The notes beneath the pieces are model-generated. The model searched no databases, was not told where the DNA came from, and saw only the letters and a list, made by a program, of their open reading frames with translations. A stretch of 64,000 bases of DNA from Epiperipatus broadwayi (lineage: Eukaryota; Onychophora; Udeonychophora; Euonychophora; Peripatidae): positions 992,001-1,056,000 of the forward strand of contig JAQFVV010012529.1 in assembly GCA_028023455.1 (NCBI GenBank), read 5' to 3'. Position numbers and translations under genes: made by a program. Positions 22,945 to 35,180 of the stretch are shown piece after piece (positions within the stretch are counted from its first letter, which is position 1; each line of letters starts with the position of its first letter).

Positions 22945-24603
22945 TTTAATTGTGAAAATATTTATGTCAATCAATATTTGGATGGATGTAGCAATATCAT
23001 CATTTTTTTAATAATAGTGAGATGGTTACCTTATCAAACTTTTTCTTTACATTATAGTTTTTTGTTTTCTTATTTAAAAGTCTTTCCTTGATTTAATTTC
23101 ACATATCATCAAGCTATTAATCACCCAACTTAACCAATGAGATAAAAACAGTTCAATACATTGCTATTTAATGAAAGCTAGAATAATCAGTTATTATCAG
23201 GATGTATATTAAAATCCTGTTTTGAGTGTTTGAACTCACATTCTCAAACTGATTTCTAGTTTTTGTGTTTATCCATGAGATATGGAATTCATAGTTGGAA
23301 GGAATGCAGACATGCAACCAGCAAACAACTTTAACTCCATTTTACCTGTCAAGTTAAAAACATGAAATCTACATCAATCTAAGGTTTCAAATCCAAATCA
23401 ACCTGCTTGAACAGTTTTAATAACTGTATATTTTAGTACCTTTATTTCTTCATTAACTATAAGCACTTAATTTTTTTTTGGTTAAGAATGCAACTAAGGA
23501 CAGGAGTTTATATTTATCTGATAATCATTGATTATTCTTGTGTACCCTATATAGTAATAAAGTCAAGACTTGTTTTTTGTCTTGCATTGTTTAAGCTTGG
23601 TATTTGGTGATTTCTTATTTGCGACTTTCCTATTAAAATGTCTACCATTAATAAAGAACTGAAAATACTAAAATGTATAGTCATAATTATTCAAACACAT
23701 TGACTTGTGTTCAAAATCTTAGCTGATTTGTAATTTCATGTTTTTTATTTGACAGATAATATGAAGTTAAACTTGTTTGGTGGATATGTATATGCATTCC
23801 TCACCAACTTTGAATACCAGATATCACTGATAAAGGATAAAGCTAGAAATTGAGGATTGATGGTTCAAATACTAAGGATAAGAATTTTATATGTATTTGG
23901 AATCACTAACTACTCTAACATACACTATGTAGTAGAAGAAATGGAAATTTTCCATCTATCATATCATTTTGAAGATATTTCTAAGATTGCTTTCCAAATA
24001 TAAAGTTCAATTTAAAAGTTCTGGTAACTCTTTATAGTTATTATGATCTGTCAATTGAGGTTTTTTTTTTTTCGTATTTACAAAATCACACTTTTCTGAA
24101 TCTTTTATTATGCATATGTATATATTTTTCTGTGGCATCTTTTTAAATTTAAATATATAGTCAGTGAAATTATATGAAATTTAATGAACAATATACCAAT
24201 GAATATTTTTATTAATTAGGTTCTGCTATTTTCAACAATCATTTCTATAATAAATAAATAAAAATACAAAATCATTTTCAACTTTAAAGTTGAATCAGAA
24301 CTGCTTTTAATCAGTTCTGCATTTTGCTTAGAATGACTGAGTCAATGCTTGCCTAATCAATAGCTTGACAATATACATTTTTAGAAATAGACAAAATGAG
24401 TTATGGTGTTAATTTCATTATTGACTGCAAATAATTTCTCAATACAATATTGCTGCATTTTGTTATTCGCATGACCAGTCATAATTTAATTAAGTAAATT
24501 GTAATATTGATAAATTGATACTGGTCATTCAATGATATAGTTATATGAATACAACTTAATTGCGGATTTGAGCACATTGAAGTTATATTGTGAAAAGTGT
24601 TAG
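22945..24603. other. AT-rich sequence, no gene recognised
   Basis: Contains a T-rich run at 24061-24072 and a short AGAACTG/CAGTTCT hairpin near 24297. Nothing coding. Confidence 0.35.
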
Positions 24604-24728
24604 TATATATTATTTCTATAAACAGAGCAAAACTCTCCATACAGTATTTGCTCTGTTTATCAACAATTAATGTGCTAGTATAGGAAATGTGATCATGTGA
24701 TGCTTAATGGTATATATTATTTCTATAA
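24604..24728. mobile_element. Small insertion (89 bp) with 18-bp target duplication
   Basis: An 89-bp unit (24622-24710) sits between two identical 18-bp copies of TATATATTATTTCTATAA (24604-24621 and 24711-24728). Its left end (ACAGAG-CAAAACTCTCC-ATACA) and right end (ATCATGTGATG then TTAATGG) match the ends of the 58-bp insertion at 29863. Inside, CAGAGCAAA and TTTGCTCTG form a 9-bp stem around a 15-base loop. Long duplications suggest LINE-type retroposition. There is no poly(A) and I recognise no parent RNA. Confidence 0.65.
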
Positions 24729-26175
24729 TAGATGCTTTTGTTGGAATTATTTGTCAAAAATTTTCTCAAAGAAAAGTAATCTAGCAAATTTTTGGTGAAA
24801 TTTAAAAAGTTGTATTTTTTTTTTTACCATTTTGATGATTATTTCAAAGTCTGAACACTATCATTTGATGTTAAAAGAATTAAAATAATATTATGGAGTA
24901 CCATGAATTAGAAGAAAGTTAAATGCTCTTGCAATATTTTCAATAGTATATTATTTTGATACACCTGATTAAGTCCTGTCCTTGAACTTGATAGATTTCT
25001 GTCACCATCTGACTATTTTACCATTCATTTATAGCCAAATTTGGTGTACCATATGACAGAAGAGTTTAGCGAGTTTGTTTTTGTTTTGACTTGAATACAA
25101 TTAGTGAAGATTTATTATCTGGAAAACTTCTTCACAATCTTCATTCTATGACATATTTACATAATTTTTATTAAATTATATAGTAGCTTTTCAATCTTAC
25201 TTAGTTTAGAGACAAATCTTATGTAGTAATTTAGAAAAAGTGAATTAATTTGTATTTGATTGTTTTTCAGAAGTAAAAGAATCCATTTTTTATATTTTGG
25301 GGAAGTTTGATGCCTTACTATATGATGTGAAACTTTTTCCTATCAAATTAAATTTAAACCTGAGCCTTATATTTTGTATAAACTTTTTTTTTTAGTTTGC
25401 TCCAGATATGTGCTTACGTTTTTTAGAGTACTCACTGTGAATGTATTCAGCAGGGCACTCTTAGGCATTCTTTTTCTTTTCTGTAATGTATTTTTTAAGA
25501 TATATTGCTTTATTGTATGTCATTGCTTTTTTTTCCTAGCATCTTCTTGTTTTTTTCATTATCTTGTTTTATTACTGGATGCTCAATTTCTTTTTCCCTC
25601 TTTCTTAATATTAATTATTTTCATTCACTTGTAAATGTTGTATTACAAACCTTTTATCTGATTTTACTTCTGACATTTTTATTTTATTTATATTTAATCC
25701 ATTGCTTATTATATATATTACTGGATGATTAATAACCATTATGATCAAAGTCTACTTTTTCAAAAGTATAGAGTTTTAGCCCTTATTCTGTAGGAACTAG
25801 TAAATTGTTTTACATTTGTTATAACTTATTTTTTGTTTATTATAAATTTTTACTGGATTTTTTTTCTATTTAAATAAGTTTATTTTAACTTTTATTTAAA
25901 TCTGTATAAGTTATATTTTCAATGTGTTTTATTTTAAGAATATAATATATAAATTTATTTATTTTAATAATATGATTTACTTTTATTATATGTTTTGAAT
26001 TATTCTTTGTCACCAATCAATAAATTTTCTTACATTTATATAATGTTTTGTAATACTCTATCTCAATATTAAGTATGGAAATTATATTCAACTTACTGTT
26101 AAGATTTTTCCATTTTTATAAACACATATATAATGTATTAACAAAAATGTTTTAAAAATTAAGATTAATTTTAAA
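24729..26175. other. T-rich sequence, no gene recognised
   Basis: The plus-strand open frames at 25374-25634 and 25505-25732 consist mainly of Phe, Leu, Ile and Cys from T-rich DNA and overlap each other, so I do not call them. No other structure seen. Confidence 0.4.
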
Positions 26176-26179
26176 TAAA

Positions 26180-26395
26180 TATAATATAACAAGTCATCAA
26201 TTGTTAAAACAGAGTTTCTTTAATATAAATAAAATAATAATTAAAAAATAATTATTGCCAAGTTCTTTCATCATCTAGGAGAAAATAGAATTTTTTACAC
26301 TGGCTTGATAAGGACTTGTAAGAGTTTTTAATTATTATTTTATTTATATTAAAGAAACTCTGTTTAATAATTGACAAATTGTTATATTATTTTTA
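26180..26395. repeat. Foldback repeat related to the 27.7-kb palindrome
   Basis: Arms of about 70 bp (26180-26251 and 26326-26395) are nearly identical inverted copies sharing ACAGAGTTTCTTTAATATAA and the following AATAAAATAATAATTA. Near the centre lie GCCAAGTTCTTTCA on one side and GGCTTGATAAGGAC on the other. These are degraded versions of the ribozyme-like segment of the 27.7-kb foldback. No coding capacity. Confidence 0.65.
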
Positions 26396-27640
26396 TAGTT
26401 ATATATTAACAGAAGTATTATTTATTTATTAATTTTAAATAAGAAATTTAATAAAGTTAGAATTTGTTGAACAATTTGACCAATAAATAAAAAAATATAA
26501 CAAAAACAAAGATTCCTTATTTATTTTTCAAACTTGAAGAAAGTAATATGATCATCTATTAATTTTTTATTTTGTTTTAAATGGAAATAATTTTATGATC
26601 AATTATGTTGTTTCTTTTTCTACTAAATACATAACTTCTTAATAATTTATATAACAAGATATATTATTTCAACATAAAAAAGGGATAACTTAGTACTATC
26701 CTCTTTAGTATGAAAATATATGAATATTAATATGTGTAAGAGTGCATTATACAAGGACATCTAGATTTTGTTTTTTGAATTACAATTTTTTACAATAATA
26801 TTTTTCTTAGTAAATGAAATTTTGTCAATATTATTGTGCATTGATATAATTACATACACATTGAAAGTAATATTTTTATCATAATTTATTAATTTTCATT
26901 AATATAAATTGGTTAATATAAAAAAGTATAAATATATATCTTTACTATATAGACCTATGTATACTTATGAATATGTGCACCCAAGCATATTTTGAAATAT
27001 ATGCCAATATTAATCCATACTTTGTAAAGATCTGATATTTTTGACAATCTCCCTTGATTTATCATCTCAATGTCCATATCGCAGTCAAGTTTTGATACTT
27101 CTTATGCCTGTACTTCTTATAATCTTCCAAGCAATAAGCCATTTGATTACTTTTTTATTGTTCTATTATGTTCTTTTTCTATTTTTTCTAGTTTGTTCTT
27201 CTGTGTTATAATATGAAACTATACTACAGGTTCCACAATTAATTTTTTAGAATTATGTCTTGTTTTTTATTTCATCTTTTATTTTAAAATTAGATATTAG
27301 TGATTTAAATTTTTTACTATTTGATTATACAGTGTTTATGTTTTTATTTATATGATGTTAATTTTTGATTAACGTTTCATAAATTGTTAGAGAGTATGAA
27401 ATTTTTATCCATTTATTGTTCTTAGAATTTTTATTATTAGAATAAACTATTTTAAAAATAAATATTAATTACATTATTGTTTACTACAGGTTTTTTTAAA
27501 ATTTAAAGTATATTTTGAATAGATTTGGTTAGTGTTATATCCATACTTTTATATACTTCAATAAACTTTTTTTTTTAATTGATCTATATTTTTCAGTACT
27601 ATGTAAAATAAAAATACAAATTTCTTCTGCTACAAATTAT
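26396..27640. other. AT-rich sequence, no gene recognised
   Basis: Nothing coding between the two foldbacks. Confidence 0.35.
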
Positions 27641-27710
27641 AAATTAATAAAAACCAACATTTCTGTTGTCATTTAGCAAAGATAATATTAATATATACAA
27701 TTACAATTTT

Positions 27711-27748
27711 GCCAAGTGCTTTCAACATTAACGTGTACTTATCAAGGC
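27711..27748 (-). ncRNA. Hammerhead-like RNA motif, left arm of foldback
   Basis: Minus strand: stem I GCC/GGC, core TTGATAAG, weak stem II (ACA/TGT), GAA, stem III AGCACT, then T. It resembles the right-arm copy, with changes in stems II and III. Confidence 0.35.
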
Positions 27749-27802
27749 ATTCTCTGTAAAGTGATTTTTAAGTTTGTATGGAATCCATGTTTTACAGAGT
27801 TT

Positions 27803-27840
27803 GCCTTGATAAGGACATGTTAGTGTTGAAAGCGCTTGAC
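27803..27840 (+). ncRNA. Hammerhead-like RNA motif, right arm of foldback
   Basis: Core TTGATAAG, stem II GACA/TGTT with loop TGTTAG, GAA, stem III palindrome AGCGCT, then T. Stem I is weak (GCC against GAC). Same order as in the PLE tails. Confidence 0.4.
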
Positions 27841-27920
27841 GATTATTATAATTTTATATATTAATAATATAATCTCTGCTAAATAACAACAGAAATGTTG
27901 GTTTTTATTTATTTATTAAT

Positions 27921-29235
27921 TTTTCAGTACTATATTTACTATTTTTATATTAAAATTTTCAAAAGCTGCAGTTTTTTTGGGAGGGGAAGGAGGGATATGA
28001 GGTTCCATATTTGATAGATACTATAGGATTTATTTTTCTTGCTTTGTCATCTTTATTATCATTTGTTTAAATTTCAATATTTAAATATTTTGTGATGTTA
28101 TTGTTAAAATGATAATAAATATTTTATTCACAACTCTTTTGTTTCCAATTATTTATTAATTATCTTTCTATATTTGTAGAATAATGAATAATTATTATTT
28201 TTTAATTATGCTATTTCCTAATTTATTTATAAATATTGAGGATATTAAGTTATTTCTTTATATATATTTTAGTATTCATTGTTATATGTAAAATATAATA
28301 TATTATTATTAAACCTTTAATATTTATTATATTTAGATTTATATGTTGTTTAATTTATTTTATTACTACATATTTATATATTTTGTAATCTTAGTACACT
28401 TGATTAATTTTTTGTATATCCATTATATTTGTAACTTGGTTTCTATTTACTCATGTTATTTGAATAATATAGATTTTATATTTATACAAAAATCTTCATA
28501 TTTTAGAATAAATAACATAGCAATTTATTTAAATATTTATATAATTTTTGTAGAATAAAATCACCAAAATTAAAAAATAATCTTATTTTTTTATTTATAT
28601 TATTTTATATTCTGATAATCAAATTTCATCCTTTATATATCTGTTTATATTATTTAATGTATTAAAAAACATATAATTAAATCAACTTACTTTATGTTTT
28701 AATAAATTAACTTTGTAGACCCATATTTGCATGAGGTAATTTCTTTTTCAACATTAGTGAAGTAATTTTTTTTTTCCAAAACTGCAAAGATAATTTTGAA
28801 ATGTTTAATTGTCCAACATTATTTGTAAAATATACTTTTTAGTACAATAGTTATTATGGGAAATGTCAATTCACTATTTAAATTTAATGATTTAATTCCA
28901 CCATAATCTGTAATGTTTTACTTCATTACATATATAATTAGCATTTTTTTTATTAGTACAAAAAAATAATCTACTTTAGTTAAATATTTTAGCTTGTTTA
29001 CAACTATCCTCAGCAGTTACCTCTACTGTCTTCAGATGTTTGAATTAGTCTTTAATAAAAAAACAGTGCAAAATATATGAAATCAATCTTCTTTTCCAAA
29101 AGACAGATTCATATAAAGACCAAAAGTTTTGTCTTTTTTCTCTTCAATCTTTTTTATTCATTCAATTTTTTCATTTCAATTTTCATTCAAAGCTCTTAAT
29201 AAACTTTCTAATTCTTAATAGTTGTGATAAAAAGT
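27921..29235. other. AT-rich sequence, no gene recognised
   Basis: The 71-codon frame at 28343-28558 is Phe/Ile/Tyr-rich and typical of chance frames in such DNA. No repeat boundaries seen. Confidence 0.35.
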
Positions 29236-29320
29236 GCCTCATGACATAGTAATTAATGCATCTGGCTGCAATGCTCATTATCTAGTATTTGAATCCAATG
29301 AAATTTAACATTTTTTTCAA
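29236..29320 (+). repeat. tRNA-like sequence, probable SINE head or tRNA relic
   Basis: Reads like a worn tRNA: a start GCCTCATGACATAGT, an A-box-like zone, CATCTGGCTGCAATGCTCA around the anticodon arm, and a B-box-like TATTTGAATCC. Several changes weaken the A and B boxes, so it is not a functional tRNA gene. SINE heads commonly look like this. The 3' end is undefined. Confidence 0.45.
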
Positions 29321-29847
29321 GATCATAAAAAATAATTTTACCATTGTTTTCTATTATTGATTTGTTTTTAAAAAATATTAAAATATAAAGTGAGATTAAA
29401 TGAAAATTAACCTGTGATGTGTGTGCATTGATATCAATTTATGCTATAAAGAAAAAAGTAGCAATATCATATAAATAGCTAATTATAAAAATTGGTTATG
29501 AAAGCTAAAATGACTGAAAAATTAGTTTTATATCTACATATAATTAATATTCTAGATTAAATAAGAAATTTAAATGGAAGAAATGAAATAGATTTCTTAA
29601 CATAGTTAAATAATATAAAAGTTAATTGTTAATTTATTTAATAAGAAATAATATAATTTGTAAAAATGATACATTGAAAGTTAATTGTTGTTATTTATTT
29701 GTTAAAAAAGTGAATTGAGAAATAAATTTTAATAAAAAGAATGATTTCTATATCTAATCAAAATAATCCTACATTATTTTATTTAATGAATACAAAAACA
29801 GAAAAGTTATTATAAGTTTTTTTATTTTAAATAAAGAAAATTTAATC

Positions 29848-29935
29848 TTTAATCTTATTTTTCACAGAGGCAAAACTCTCCATACAATATAAATAATGGT
29901 TATCATGTGATGTTTGATGGTTTAATCTTATTTTT
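29848..29935. mobile_element. Small insertion (58 bp) with 15-bp target duplication
   Basis: The second member of the family at 24.6 kb. A 58-bp unit (29863-29920) lies between identical copies of TTTAATCTTATTTTT (29848-29862 and 29921-29935). Ends are shared with the first copy (CAGAGGCAAAACTCTCC at the left, ATCATGTGATG at the right), while the middle, including the second half of the hairpin, is absent. Confidence 0.65.
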
Positions 29936-32900
29936 TTGAGACATTCCTGTCTTGAGAACTCATGAGCTTATGCTGCAACTATAAGAAAATGCATGCTAGT
30001 AACACAAGTCTATAGATTATCACTATTTTCCAGAACTTTGAATATCCAAAGCAAATCAAAAGTTCATTAATCAGTATCTACCCTCCAATAAAAACAGTCG
30101 TTGCTAAATTATTCAATTCATATATATATACACATAGAGAAGAAAAGCAAACATCAATCAACTGTTTATTTATTTATACTGTATATATATATGTGTGTGT
30201 CCGAGAGCAAGCCTACTAATTATTGTAAATGAACTACTTAAACTCTTTCATGGGAAAATTGAATACAGATAAAAAGCGCTTGTGAAAAAAATAATTTCTT
30301 TTATGTGACTTTTGATGAAAAGAATCATTTGATAAGAAGAAAGTGTCAATGTGTACAAATAATAATTTTAAGAGAATAAAACGATTGAACTGAAAGGGAA
30401 ATTTTAGACTTGCTGTAAAACGATTCGCTATAACCTGAAGGAAAATTTATCCAGACAATATTTGTCATAAGAAATTTGTGCAACACAAAAAATTATGGAT
30501 GTATTATTTTTTCAAAAAGTTTTAAATCTAAAGAGTTGCTTTGTTAAGTCTATTTAAAGTCAATTTTATAAAGTTAAAATTTTAATTGATAGCTCTGGTA
30601 AACTAAATTGAAAATTTATAGTAAATAAAATCATTAGACATTGTTTGTATATGAACATTATTTTCAAGTATATATAACATATCTATAATCATGCAAATAC
30701 CTATATATCTAAAAAATTAAATAAGTTCACATTTATTAAAATGACCTAGAATCTGAAATCTGTGGAGCCAATTCAATTTAAACTTTAGGTTTGATATATT
30801 ATAATCTAAGCACACATGTATCTGCATTTCTGATCAGTTAAAAATTGATTAATATAGAATCCAGACCAACAGTAATTATAATTATACTGCTTCACTTCTA
30901 CATATATGTATATTTAAGAGATTTTATATTCATGTAAAATGTTAGAAATTGACTGGATTATCTTTTATTAAATTACCACAGTGGTATGTTTATACACATA
31001 TGTAATTTATTATTAATCTCTGAGTTAGTAATTTAATTAATTTTATTTATACAATAAATTTGTTACAAATTTAATTAAATTGAAGTGTTTGTCTACAATC
31101 TTATATAGTATATATATTTTAGTCCCACATTTTGTATATATATATCAAAATCCGGGTTGGTGAAATTAAATTTAATATTATTATAAAAGTTGTCTGATTA
31201 AATAATTTTGTATTGTATTATTGTTTTTTATATATATTGTAACTGTTTGGAAAGAGTAAGGCTGGATTTTAACTAGCCAATTTTTACTTGGGAGATCCAT
31301 ATATAACCATTTCAAAAAGATAGCTACATTACTAGAGAGATCTTATTCTCAATTTCATATATTTAGAGTTAAATATATAATTACATAGAGAAGAGACGGG
31401 AATATAATTTATTTTAACTAATATGTTTTATAAATCATGCTAATGGCCAGATCAGGCACAAATTATATAAATTTAATAGACCATGACCACATTTTGAGAC
31501 CATTAAACCCACTCTTAATTACTAAAAGGGAAATTGTCTACGAATATATGAATTTGTACTAGGTGTAAACCAGGGCACCATCATGAACCCTGAGAAAATC
31601 CATGGGAGGAGATTGAACACTCTTCAACATTATTAAAGCTATACCACGACTAGGATTGGTTGAGTAAAATAAATTTTGTTTCATTGGCTATCATGATTTT
31701 GATCCTTTTAAAATAACATATTCTATAAACAATATATTTATCTTACAGTAAATAGTCTGCTAATTTTTAAATAATGAGAAACTAAGAGAAAATAGAACAG
31801 AGCTAACAAAATAAATGTTTATGACACAATAATAAACTTACTAGTTAATTAAATGCATTACAAACATATCACCTGGATTCCAATTAACTTATTACTGCTA
31901 ACAGAAATATAGCTAATAGTAATAAAAGTACTACAAATATTTACTTGAATTTTGATATATAAAATGTAAAACACACACACAGGCAAGTAATTATAATTAT
32001 TACATGTTAGGTGATCACCTTTATGAAATTTCTTGACAGTCTTTTATTAAAAGTCTTGGTCCTTTTTCATTGAGCTCAACATTTTCTCAGTCTTCTTTGG
32101 TTTTCTTAATTTTGACATTACAGGGTCTATTCCACTAGACTTCTCCCTATTTTTTGAGATAAATTCAAGTTTTAAACTTCTTAACTGGTTTTACACTGTG
32201 GAAATAAACTCAGGTCTGGTTACTTACAAAGGCTATATGTTTACATTGTCTATAAGAAATGGTTTTTATTTGATATATTTAAGCTGACGTAATATGTAGC
32301 ATAGGGCATGTTTACATAGGAATGGTAAATTAAGTTCAATCACATTTCAGGCTTTTGATGGATGCTCTCCACATAACTATGAACTACAGGGTATCCAGAC
32401 TAATGGATACACCTAGGAATTCAGCAATGCTTCATTAAAATTTTATAAAAGTGGATTTTATTCATTGTACAGGATTTACTGAATCAATAACTGAAGTTTA
32501 TCAAACCATGATCATATATATTGTACACAGACTAAAAGCCTGAGCGAAGAATAATGAATGATGAAAAAGAGAGTGAATAATAGAAAAAATTTTAATGACC
32601 TTTTATACATAAACCAACCATTGTCTAAGTTGAATCACCTCACTTTACCTTATCTTGTTTTTAATTTTTTTCATTAGTTTTAATTAATTAAAGAAACACA
32701 AAATTAACTAATCCAATTACAGTCAAAATTTATAAATGATTTTATCCAATTAGGTTTTGTTAGTTAACAATTTTATACAGTTTTTTTTTTTTTTATATAA
32801 TTATAATATTCCATAAACTAGAGAAACAAAACTTAATTAAATCCTTTTTTAAAAATCTTAATTTAAACTCCGAACTTTGAGAAAATATACGACTATTGTT

Positions 32901-33119
32901 TTAATTACTTAAAGAAAGATATTTTATCTTGTTTTCCTTTCCTCTATATTTTTAATAAAACCTTTTTTAAAACAAAAAAAAATATTAATCTTAATTATTA
33001 TCTTTTTTTAAATCTGTTGAACTAAACATAACTCTTTTTTTAAACTTAACTGACCTATCTTTTTTTCTTTATTTTAAAACTGTCTTAAATTAAACAAATG
33101 TAATAATTTCCTGTTATGA
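29936..33119. other. AT-rich region, nothing recognised
   Basis: About 3.2 kb. Contains AT microsatellites (for example 30120-30130, 31129-31146), a CA run at 31972-31981 and a slightly less AT-rich patch at 31440-31660. No coding frame or terminal repeat was found. Confidence 0.35.
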
Positions 33120-33664
33120 CTTTTTTGGGAACTTAAGGATTAGTCTGGACACCAAGGCTGATTACAGATAATTCCAATCAATGAAATTAATGATTCAAAT
33201 TTTAAATTGTTTGTTTCTAAAAATTATAAAAGACTTTTTAAGAAATATTTTGATAAATCAGCAAAAAATATTCACAAACATGCATTTACAATATTAATAG
33301 AAAGGATTGAAGGCAGTTTGCCTTCTTTTTTTTTTAAATGAAAGTTTGTAAAAGTGATGTGTATATATATTTATTAAAAAAATCTTAATCGATTTTATTT
33401 TAACTTACATTTTTTATAAATGGACATATGCATCACTTTTACAGACTTTCATTTAAAAAAAAGAAGACAAACTTCCCTCAATCCTTTCTATTAATATTGT
33501 GTATGCATGTTTGTAAATGTTCCTGTTGATTTATTAGAATTTTTTTAAAAAAGTCATTTATAATTTGTGGAAACAATCATTAATTTTATTGATTAATAAT
33601 TCATATCTAGAATTATCCATAATGAATCTTGGTGTCTGGACTAATCTTTAAGTACCCTTTTTTG
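33120..33664. mobile_element. Foldback DNA transposon (529 bp) with 8-bp target duplication
   Basis: Element 33128-33656 starts GGAACTTAAGGATTAGTC and ends with the reverse complement of GGTACTTAAAGATTAGTC. It is flanked by identical CTTTTTTG copies (33120-33127, 33657-33664). Both halves are inverted copies almost to the centre, including the TTTCTATTAATATTG and AAGTTTGTAAAAGTGATG pair. There is no coding capacity, so it is non-autonomous. An 8-bp duplication fits hAT, Merlin or P-type transposases; the G-rich terminus is not a typical hAT end. Confidence 0.75.
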
Positions 33665-33888
33665 TTCTTTAAAACTATTATCCTAAAATAACTTTGCTTA
33701 GATACTTTCTCTTTTCAATTCCTTCATGTAGATTGTATTTTATTAGCATCAGCTGTAATATGCAGTTCTCAAGTCTTGCTTTATATAAAATCCAGAATTG
33801 ACATCTGCTGTGTGCAGAATAAATTATATTGAAAAATATGCAGCATAGCAATAATGCCCGCACTCATATATAAATATTTACTAACATG

Positions 33889-34031
33889 AAAACTAAAAAT
33901 ATTTTAATCTATACAAATAATAAAACTAAAAGTATATTAATTAATTTATAGAAATAGAAAAGCTAAAAGTATTTTAATTAATCTATACAAATAATAAAAC
34001 TAAAAGTATTTTAATTAATCTGCACAAATAG
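33889..34031. repeat. Minisatellite-like tandem repeat, about 37-bp unit, 3.8 copies
   Basis: Units contain CTAAAAGTATTTTAATTAAT followed by CTATACAAATAATAAAA. The last two are nearly identical and the first two diverged. Confidence 0.7.
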
Positions 34032-35040
34032 ATAACTGCAATTAGATTACTGACAACCAATTAGTAAAACATTTTTCTAAGAAATTATTAGCTACAGTAA
34101 ATGATTGCAAAGAACAATAGAATAGAACCATTAAAAATATTGATTAATCAAAAAAAAAGGGGGAGAGAGGCTTGCAATATAGAGGAAAAAGAAAGAAGGA
34201 CCTGAACCGGCCTTCATACCCAGTTTAATCCCTACTGAAGGAAGATCTAGGCAAACTTAGAGGCCACCCTCAGTCATTATTTTTTAGTATGCCTAGGGTT
34301 TGTGTTTAATATTATATATATATATTGTAAATATTCAATGTTAAAAATGTATATATTGTAAATATTCATGTGTACACTGTAAGATATTAATATTAAGGGT
34401 TTTAGAATAAGTAGTAAAACATTCTATGCTCCGAGGTTTTTTTTATTTATAATGTGTTATTTGGTTTATAATTTTAGTTATAATCATGACTGTATTAATT
34501 GTATTTAGGGTATATGAGCACAGACTTTTACACGATCCACCACTCTCCACTCTATCATCATAACACTGATACACTTGAACACATATATGTTGAAAAGATA
34601 AATAATCACCAATATACGTATTTCATGCTAAACCAGCAGTCATCAGTTGGTTCAGATTACCATCTCTACACATATATGCTATAAGTGCTCAGATATATAT
34701 TAAGATAGCCAATCTTCATACTTTAATGGACCCTATATATATTACATATATAGACACAGATATATAATAAGCCTGTGTTTCAGTTATTAATTGTATTACA
34801 AGTCCAAAAATACAATATTGGCACAGTTGGACAATCAAGTGTAGAAGGGATAAATTTTTTTTATCAAAATTGTCAGAGAACTAATGGTCAGTGGATTGAA
34901 ATTAAAAGCTAGACAGTGTGCAAATAGATTAAAACTGTGGCTAGGCAAGCTATTAGGGAAGAACATGGTAACAGTATAGTTAATGATAGGTGAATTTGAT
35001 GTTAATACTAACTCCATGTGATCTATTTATACAAAATGTA
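34032..35040. other. AT-rich sequence left of PLE4
   Basis: Contains a short imperfect tandem TATATATTGTAAATATTCA (34316-34372). Sequence at 34800-35040 might be more of the PLE4 family, but this could not be confirmed. The open frames 34499-34684 and 34835-35017 are not recognisable. Confidence 0.3.
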
Positions 35041-35180
35041 TAGTAATATATGTTAAGTGTGCTGGGACATAGTAATAGAGAAGCTGAGCAGAATAACAAT
35101 ACGATAGCTTAGCACTTTCAAGGGCTTATTGTGTCCTTATATTCATAGCAGAATCAGAATAGGAAAATGATGGAATATCT
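35041..35180 (-). repeat. PLE4 terminal repeat, 3' copy
   Basis: Direct counterpart of 37449-37588; shares GAGAAGCTGAGCA, AATAACAATA and ATTGTGTCCT. On the minus strand it contains a GGACA stem followed by TTGAAAGTGCT, reminiscent of the ribozyme-like tails of PLE1-3 but more degraded. Confidence 0.65.

Larger units (their letters stand above)
27641..27920. repeat. Foldback carrying two hammerhead-like motifs
   Basis: Arms of about 120-130 bp (27641-27759 and 27791-27920) around a 31-base centre. They share AAAAACCAACATTTCTGTTG at the outside, ATTTAGCA or ATTTAGCAG-like text, and GCTTTCAACA with CTTATCAAGGC inside. Each arm contains a hammerhead-like motif on the strand pointing outward. It looks like two PLE tails joined head to head without the coding region, that is, a non-autonomous or deletion derivative. 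Confidence 0.65.

Noticed and set aside
25374-25732. Two overlapping plus-strand frames with membrane-like composition
   Set aside because: T-rich DNA gives Phe/Leu/Cys in any plus frame. The frames overlap each other, and nothing supports splicing or translation.
26281-26325. Hammerhead-like motif in the 26.2-kb foldback
   Set aside because: The TTGATAAGGAC core start is present, but the GAA strand and palindrome are lost on that strand, so the fold cannot be drawn.
28343-28558. 71-codon frame that looks like membrane segments
   Set aside because: Same composition artefact; no start context, family match or neighbouring exon.
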